Shown here: piece after piece, positions 60,020-64,000 of the stretch
How the letters are laid out: every line of letters begins with the position of its first letter
Position numbering within the stretch: position 1 is the first letter of the stretch
From: an uncultured Eubacterium sp.
Lineage (GTDB): Bacteria; Bacillota; Clostridia; Lachnospirales; Lachnospiraceae
Assembly (NCBI GenBank): GCA_910584345.1
Contig: CAJTZX010000003.1
Coordinates: 1 to 64,000, forward strand
Length of the DNA: 64,000 bases
Direction: 5' to 3'
The notes under the pieces: generated by a model
The model's input: only the letters and a program-made list of their open reading frames with translations
Database searches by the model: none
What the model was told of the DNA's origin: nothing
Program-made: the position numbers and the translations under genes

Positions 60020-61516
60020 CTATTCCTTTTTGTCCCAACCGTAAGAATACTTTACAGCTCTGCCCCATCCTTCCAGACATGATACCCTGTCTGCTTCTTT
60101 CATTTGAGGCTGAAACACCTGGTCTATCTGCCAGTTTTTTATCACTTCTTCCTTGCTGCTCCAATAACCGACTGCAAGCCCTGCCAAATATGCCGCTCCC
60201 ATCGCTGTCGTTTCCACACAGACTGGGCGATTGACCGGAGCATGAATAACATCCGCCTGAAACTGCATCAAAAAATTATTGGCGCTCGCCCCGCCGTCTA
60301 CTTTTAAAGTGCGAAGCGTAATCCCTGAATCTGCCTGCATCGCCGCGATGACATCGTTCACCTGATAAGCAATTGACTCAAGCGTGGCACGAATAACATG
60401 GTATTTATTCACGCCACGCGTAATACCAACAATCGTTCCTCTTGCATATTGATCCCAATACGGGGCGCCAAGTCCTGTAAAGGCAGGCACTACATAACAG
60501 CCGTTTGTATCTTTTACCTTAGACGCCATATACTCTGTATCCTCAGAAGTGTCTACCAGCCGCATTTCATCACGCAGCCATTGTACTGCGGCGCCTGCTA
60601 CAAAAATAGAACCTTCCAATGCATAGTTTACCCTTCCGTCCAATCCCCATGCAATGGTAGTAACAAGGCCGTTTTTGGAAAATACCGGTTTTTCCCCTGT
60701 ATTCAGCAACAAAAAGCATCCGGTGCCATAAGTGTTCTTTGCCTCCCCTGCCGTAAAACACGTCTGCCCAAATAAAGCAGCCTGCTGGTCTCCCGCCGCA
60801 CCACTGATTGGAATCGGCCCTCCAAAAAAAGACGGATCTGCCTGTGCATAAATACAGCTTGAAGGCTGCGGCTTAGGAAGCATACTTTCCGGAATATCCA
60901 GTTCGCTTAAAATATCCGCATCCCATTTTAGTTCATTGATATTAAACAACATCGTTCTGGAAGCATTGGAATAATCTGTGACATGCACAGCTCCTTTCGT
61001 CATTTTCCAGATCAGCCACGTCTCCACCGTACCAAACAAGAGTTTTCCCGCCTCAGCCTTCTCCCTGGCGCCCGCGACATGATCCAAAATCCATTTTACC
61101 TTCGTCGCTGAAAAATACGCGTCAATGACAAGCCCTGTTTTCTTACGAAACAGCTCTGTCAATCCTTTTTCTTTTAAAGAATCACAATATTCAGACGTAC
61201 GCCTGCACTGCCAGACAATCGCATGATAGATCGGCTCCCCGGTCTCTTTATCCCATACGATAGCCGTTTCCCGCTGATTGGTAATACCAATAGCCGCGAT
61301 ATCTGCTGCCACCGCGCCTATCTTTTGCATCGCTTCGACTGCCACTCCAAGCTGTGTAGACCAGATTTCATTTGCATCATGCTCTACCCATCCCGGCTTT
61401 GGAAAGTACTGGGTAAATTCCTTTTGCGCCACACTGCACATTTCACCTTTTTCATTAAACAAAATACATCGATTACTCGTAGTTCCGGCATCTAATGCCA
61501 TTACATATTGTGCCAT
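60020..61516 (-). CDS. glpK: glycerol kinase
   Basis: A 498-residue FGGY-family kinase that phosphorylates glycerol with ATP. The N-terminal phosphate loop is VMALDAGTTSNRCILFNEKG, GITNQRETAIVWDKETGEPI and the glycerol-binding WQCRRTSEYCDSL follow, and the C-terminal nucleotide site is LKVDGGASANNFLMQFQADV. Length and motifs are standard. GGAGGGAGG lies upstream of the ATG, and a near-consensus promoter is at 61611-61639. It is the first gene of a five-gene operon with the anaerobic glycerol-3-phosphate dehydrogenase genes. No glycerol facilitator gene is present in the window. Confidence 0.97.
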   Translation of the reverse strand: MAQYVMALDAGTTSNRCILFNEKGEMCSVAQKEFTQYFPKPGWVEHDANEIWSTQLGVAVEAMQKIGAVAADIAAIGITNQRETAIVWDKETGEPIYHAIVWQCRRTSEYCDSLKEKGLTELFRKKTGLVIDAYFSATKVKWILDHVAGAREKAEAGKLLFGTVETWLIWKMTKGAVHVTDYSNASRTMLFNINELKWDADILSELDIPESMLPKPQPSSCIYAQADPSFFGGPIPISGAAGDQQAALFGQTCFTAGEAKNTYGTGCFLLLNTGEKPVFSKNGLVTTIAWGLDGRVNYALEGSIFVAGAAVQWLRDEMRLVDTSEDTEYMASKVKDTNGCYVVPAFTGLGAPYWDQYARGTIVGITRGVNKYHVIRATLESIAYQVNDVIAAMQADSGITLRTLKVDGGASANNFLMQFQADVIHAPVNRPVCVETTAMGAAYLAGLAVGYWSSKEEVIKNWQIDQVFQPQMKEADRVSCLEGWGRAVKYSYGWDKKE

Positions 61517-61610
61517 TCAAACAACCTCCCTCCGCAAATAATTGTAACCACTCCATTCGGAGCCAAACATGTATATTTTTCATAAATTTCACTCTTTTTC
61601 ATTCAATCGT

Positions 61611-61639
61611 ATTATATATTATAACTATATTATTGTCAA
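61611..61639 (-). promoter_or_regulatory. consensus promoter of the glycerol operon
   Basis: Minus-strand TTGACA, exactly 17 bases, TATAAT (plus-strand 61634-61639 and 61611-61616), a full match to the sigma-A consensus about 95 bases upstream of glpK. Confidence 0.85.
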
Positions 61640-61664
61640 AAGTTTATAGATTTTTTATTTCAGC

Positions 61665-61693
61665 TTGACCAAATCCACAATATCCAATAAAAT
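61665..61693 (+). promoter_or_regulatory. promoter of the divergent chemoreceptor gene
   Basis: TTGACC (61665-61670), 17 bases, TAAAAT (61688-61693), about 43 bases upstream of the receptor start. Its -35 lies only 25 bases from the -35 of the glycerol promoter, so the two divergent units may be regulated together. Confidence 0.65.
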
Positions 61694-61735
61694 AAATAGT
61701 AGAAACCTGACAATATAAGAATGAGGAGATTACGT

Positions 61736-63313
61736 ATGAATATTAAACTAAAGCTGATTTTATTAGAGCTGCTTTCTCTTCTGGCTCTAAGCGTAATTTT
61801 AATTTCAGGCAGTTTGATGCTGTCTGTCGGAGAGATAAATGTCCGGGTAGAAGAAACATTGCGAACCGCCGTATTTGGATTTCATGGCAACACTTCTTAT
61901 CTAAGAGAACAAGGGGAAAACATTGATATTACCGTATTTGAAGGAGACACCAGAACCGACAGCTCTATTGAAGGCGCTGTTGGCACCAAAGCAAGCGCAC
62001 AAGTCATTGAGCAAGTTTTAAATAAACGAGATATTTACTTTGACACCGACATTAATATTAATGGAACTGCTTACTACGGTTACTATATTCCAACGGAAAC
62101 TGGTATGTTGTTTGCAGGCAAGCCGAAAAACGCCGTGTCAGAGTTTATCAAAGCATCTCTTTTGCTGCTGATTGGAATCGGAGCTGTTGCATATGTCATT
62201 TGTGCCGTTATCTCGGGAATTATATCAAATTCCATTTCTAAACGCATCAAACGGGCTGCCGACTGTCTGGAAATACTTGCCGGTGGTGATTTAAGCCGTG
62301 AATTTCCAGCTGCCAAAGCAGACAGCAAAGATGAAGTCGACATTATTACCCATGCCGTCTCTGATCTTCAGATTCAATTAAAAGATATTGTCACAAGTAT
62401 CAGTACACAAAGCGGGCAGCTGAATGTCAGCAATAGCGAATTTACAGACAAATTCAGCGTTCTTGCCAAAAGTGTCACAAATATTAATGATGCTGTGGAA
62501 GGTATTGCTATCGGCAGCGATTCTCAGGCACAAGAAACCTCTTCCGCGAGCCAGCAGATTGCCCAGATGGCAGACGTTATTGAACAAAATTCCAGAAATG
62601 CAGCAGATCTTGAACATGCAGTGGAGCATATGTCGAATCTGTCCAGACAGGCAAATCATACGCTGACAGACCTGATTACAATGAATGAGTCAACAACCGC
62701 CAACATATCCACCGTATCCAAACAGACCGACGCAACGAATACTTCCGCAGAAAATATCCAAAATGCCGTGCAGATGATTCAAGCGATTGCAGAACAGACA
62801 AATCTTTTATCTTTAAATGCTTCCATTGAAGCTGCACGCGCAGGGGAAGCAGGGAAAGGTTTTGCTGTCGTTGCAGAAGAAATCCGCAAACTGGCAGAAG
62901 ACTCTTCGAAAAGCGCAAATGAAATAGAAGCAACCGTACAAGAACTTTTAACAAATTCAAATATTAGTGTACAAAAAATGAACGAAGTCAGCAAAGATGC
63001 CATCGTCCAAAAAGAAAAGCTGCAACACACAAAAAATGATTTTGAAGACCTTATGAACGAAATACAGTCTGTCTATGCTGCTTCTAAAAATATTTTTGAA
63101 CAGACAGAGCGGCTTGAAGATCAGAAAAATACCATACATAATGTTATACAACAGCTTGCATCTATCTCCGAAGAAAATGCGGCTACCACACAAGAAACAA
63201 GCACCAGTATGCAGGAGTTATCCAACACGATTGAAGACTGCCGGCAAGAAACTGTTGTACTGACAGATCTTAGCGATCACTTAAAACAACAAACAAACCG
63301 CTTTAAACTGTAA
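61736..63313 (+). CDS. methyl-accepting chemotaxis protein with sCache_3-like sensor
   Basis: A 525-residue receptor: membrane helix near residues 5-30 (LKLILLELLSLLALSVILIS), an extracellular sensor of about 110 residues with IDITVFEGDTRTDSSIEGAV, the signature of sCache_3 domains that bind small carboxylates, a second helix near 145-170, a HAMP linker, and a signalling tip QTNLLSLNASIEAARAGEAG with GKGFAVVAEEIRKLAEDS. It closely resembles the signalling half of the receptor at 26635. The ATG at 61736 follows GAGGAG; an ATG at 61721 lies within that ribosome binding site region. It is divergent from the glycerol operon and ends at a hairpin. Confidence 0.92.
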   Translation: MNIKLKLILLELLSLLALSVILISGSLMLSVGEINVRVEETLRTAVFGFHGNTSYLREQGENIDITVFEGDTRTDSSIEGAVGTKASAQVIEQVLNKRDIYFDTDININGTAYYGYYIPTETGMLFAGKPKNAVSEFIKASLLLLIGIGAVAYVICAVISGIISNSISKRIKRAADCLEILAGGDLSREFPAAKADSKDEVDIITHAVSDLQIQLKDIVTSISTQSGQLNVSNSEFTDKFSVLAKSVTNINDAVEGIAIGSDSQAQETSSASQQIAQMADVIEQNSRNAADLEHAVEHMSNLSRQANHTLTDLITMNESTTANISTVSKQTDATNTSAENIQNAVQMIQAIAEQTNLLSLNASIEAARAGEAGKGFAVVAEEIRKLAEDSSKSANEIEATVQELLTNSNISVQKMNEVSKDAIVQKEKLQHTKNDFEDLMNEIQSVYAASKNIFEQTERLEDQKNTIHNVIQQLASISEENAATTQETSTSMQELSNTIEDCRQETVVLTDLSDHLKQQTNRFKL

Positions 63314-63340
63314 TATTCATGAACAAGTTTTTATGCATCT

Positions 63341-63398
63341 AAAAAACCACTTTTCTTTTAGACAAGAACTGCTCTTCGTTATAAAAAAGGTGGTTTTT
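63341..63398 (+). terminator. intrinsic terminator after the sCache_3 chemoreceptor gene
   Basis: AAAAACCACTTTT (from 63342) pairs with AAAAGGTGGTTTTT near 63384-63397, with one bulged G, followed by a T-rich tail on the plus strand. Confidence 0.75.
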
Positions 63399-63422
63399 AT
63401 TTTTATGCATTTAAAATAATGA

Positions 63423-63450
63423 TTGAAACTTTTGATGAAAGTGATATAAT
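63423..63450 (+). promoter_or_regulatory. promoter of the last chemoreceptor gene
   Basis: TTGAAA (63423-63428), 16 bases, TATAAT (63445-63450), giving a leader of about 130 bases before the start at 63589. Confidence 0.65.
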
Positions 63451-63588
63451 AGATCTATATTAGACTTTGTTGCATCTATTTGGCTGATGCAATAGAATTT
63501 AAAGCACATTGACAAGCGAATATCGTATTGTATTAAAAGTATCTGAACGCAATAAACTAATAAATAATCATGAAAAGGGAAAAGAAGT

Positions 63589-64000
63589 ATGCTAAACAAG
63601 ATAAAAGATATGAAAGTAGAGAAAAAGCTGAAAACATGCTTTGCCTTCACGGTTATCATAGCAAGTATTGCAGCTGTTATCGGACTTATCATTTTATTGT
63701 ATACGAATATTACATACAATCATGCATTAATAAACAGTGGCTTTTCTCAAGGTGAAATCGGTATTTTTAGTACCTATTTGAGTAAAGAGCCAATTATCGT
63801 AAGAGAGCTGATTCTTATGCAGGATGAAGCTTCTATGAAAGAATCTGATGATGAACTGACGGCAACAAAAGCATTAACAGATGAAGCGTATGAAGCATGT
63901 AAGCCTCACTGTCAGACAAAAGAAGAGCTGGAATACATAAACCAGATTGACACACTTCTTCCGGCATATCGTGCTTTGTTCGATGAAGTAAAAGATCTTG
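63589..64000 (+). CDS. methyl-accepting chemotaxis-type receptor, N-terminal part (cut by window end)
   Basis: An open frame from ATG 63589 runs to the window end (137 codons). MLNKIKDMKVEKKLKTCFAF is followed by a membrane helix (VIIASIAAVIGLIILLYTNI, about residues 22-41) and then a helical extracytoplasmic region (LSKEPIIVRELILMQDEASM, HCQTKEELEYINQIDTLLPA), the pattern of a four-helix-bundle receptor sensor such as that of the gene at 16860. AAAAGGGAAAAGAAGT precedes the ATG. The signalling half lies outside the window, so the class is inferred from the N terminus, its neighbour and the separate promoter. Confidence 0.72.
   Translation, partial: MLNKIKDMKVEKKLKTCFAFTVIIASIAAVIGLIILLYTNITYNHALINSGFSQGEIGIFSTYLSKEPIIVRELILMQDEASMKESDDELTATKALTDEAYEACKPHCQTKEELEYINQIDTLLPAYRALFDEVKDL

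Overview
The window looks like a chromosomal segment of a low-GC, spore-forming, probably motile member of the Clostridia, most likely Lachnospiraceae. The reasons are a full-length Spo0A, glycogen synthase beside it, MecA, a DUF5688 protein, the DUF5716/DUF5717 gene pair, five methyl-accepting receptors, AT-rich sigma-A type promoters and strong AGGAGG ribosome binding sites. I cannot name a species. No rRNA, tRNA, CRISPR array, prophage or complete insertion sequence is visible. All positions and reading frames come from direct reading; family names come from recognising sequence patterns, not from searches.

Layout. 1-11.9 kb: a leftward surface-polysaccharide operon (XRE regulator, five glycosyltransferase-type genes of which two are fusions, a Wzm/Wzt-type ABC exporter, a GT-C-like membrane protein and a truncated WecE-type sugar aminotransferase). 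Just upstream of it lies a 298-bp gene-free segment bounded by perfect 24-bp inverted repeats, with a promoter-like sequence pointing away from the operon; this is a candidate phase-variable promoter switch. 12.5-16.8 kb: a SleB-like cell-wall hydrolase, a lipoprotein, a Cof-type HAD phosphatase and an internally deleted PTS permease. 16.9-19.8 kb: a chemoreceptor coupled to a solute-binding lipoprotein without transporter genes. 20-28.5 kb: nitroreductase with an extra N-terminal domain, LacI regulator, HAD phosphatase, HPr-like protein without the active histidine, the STM4011/STM4012-type radical SAM pair, and a Cache chemoreceptor. 28.6-40.3 kb: enolase with a cysteine-rich insertion, a c-di-GMP phosphodiesterase-type protein with an attenuator-like leader, MecA, an orphan antitoxin-like regulator, DUF5688, GlgA, Spo0A, a metallophosphoesterase-rubrerythrin fusion and a large zinc-ribbon protein.

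40.3-43.5 kb is a decay zone with a deleted aldo/keto reductase, a fragmentary ATP-binding regulator with an amber stop, structured gene-free DNA, and an intact retropepsin-like protease pair. 43.5-47.5 kb holds a subtilase, a soluble zinc-type chemoreceptor and a CsoR-type repressor. 47.6-54.4 kb is an uncharacterised four-gene operon (giant scaffold-like protein, Hsp70/actin-like protein, helical-repeat protein, two-TM coiled-coil protein). 54.6-64 kb contains a CobD/HisC-like aminotransferase, a small protein, a glycerol operon (glpK, glpA-like, FAD oxidoreductase, DUF1667 protein, chloramphenicol-acetyltransferase-like enzyme) and two chemoreceptors, the last one cut by the window end.

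The best candidates for undescribed biology are the possible invertible switch before the polysaccharide operon, the DUF5717/DUF5716 four-gene operon, the cysteine-rich enolase and the radical SAM pair.
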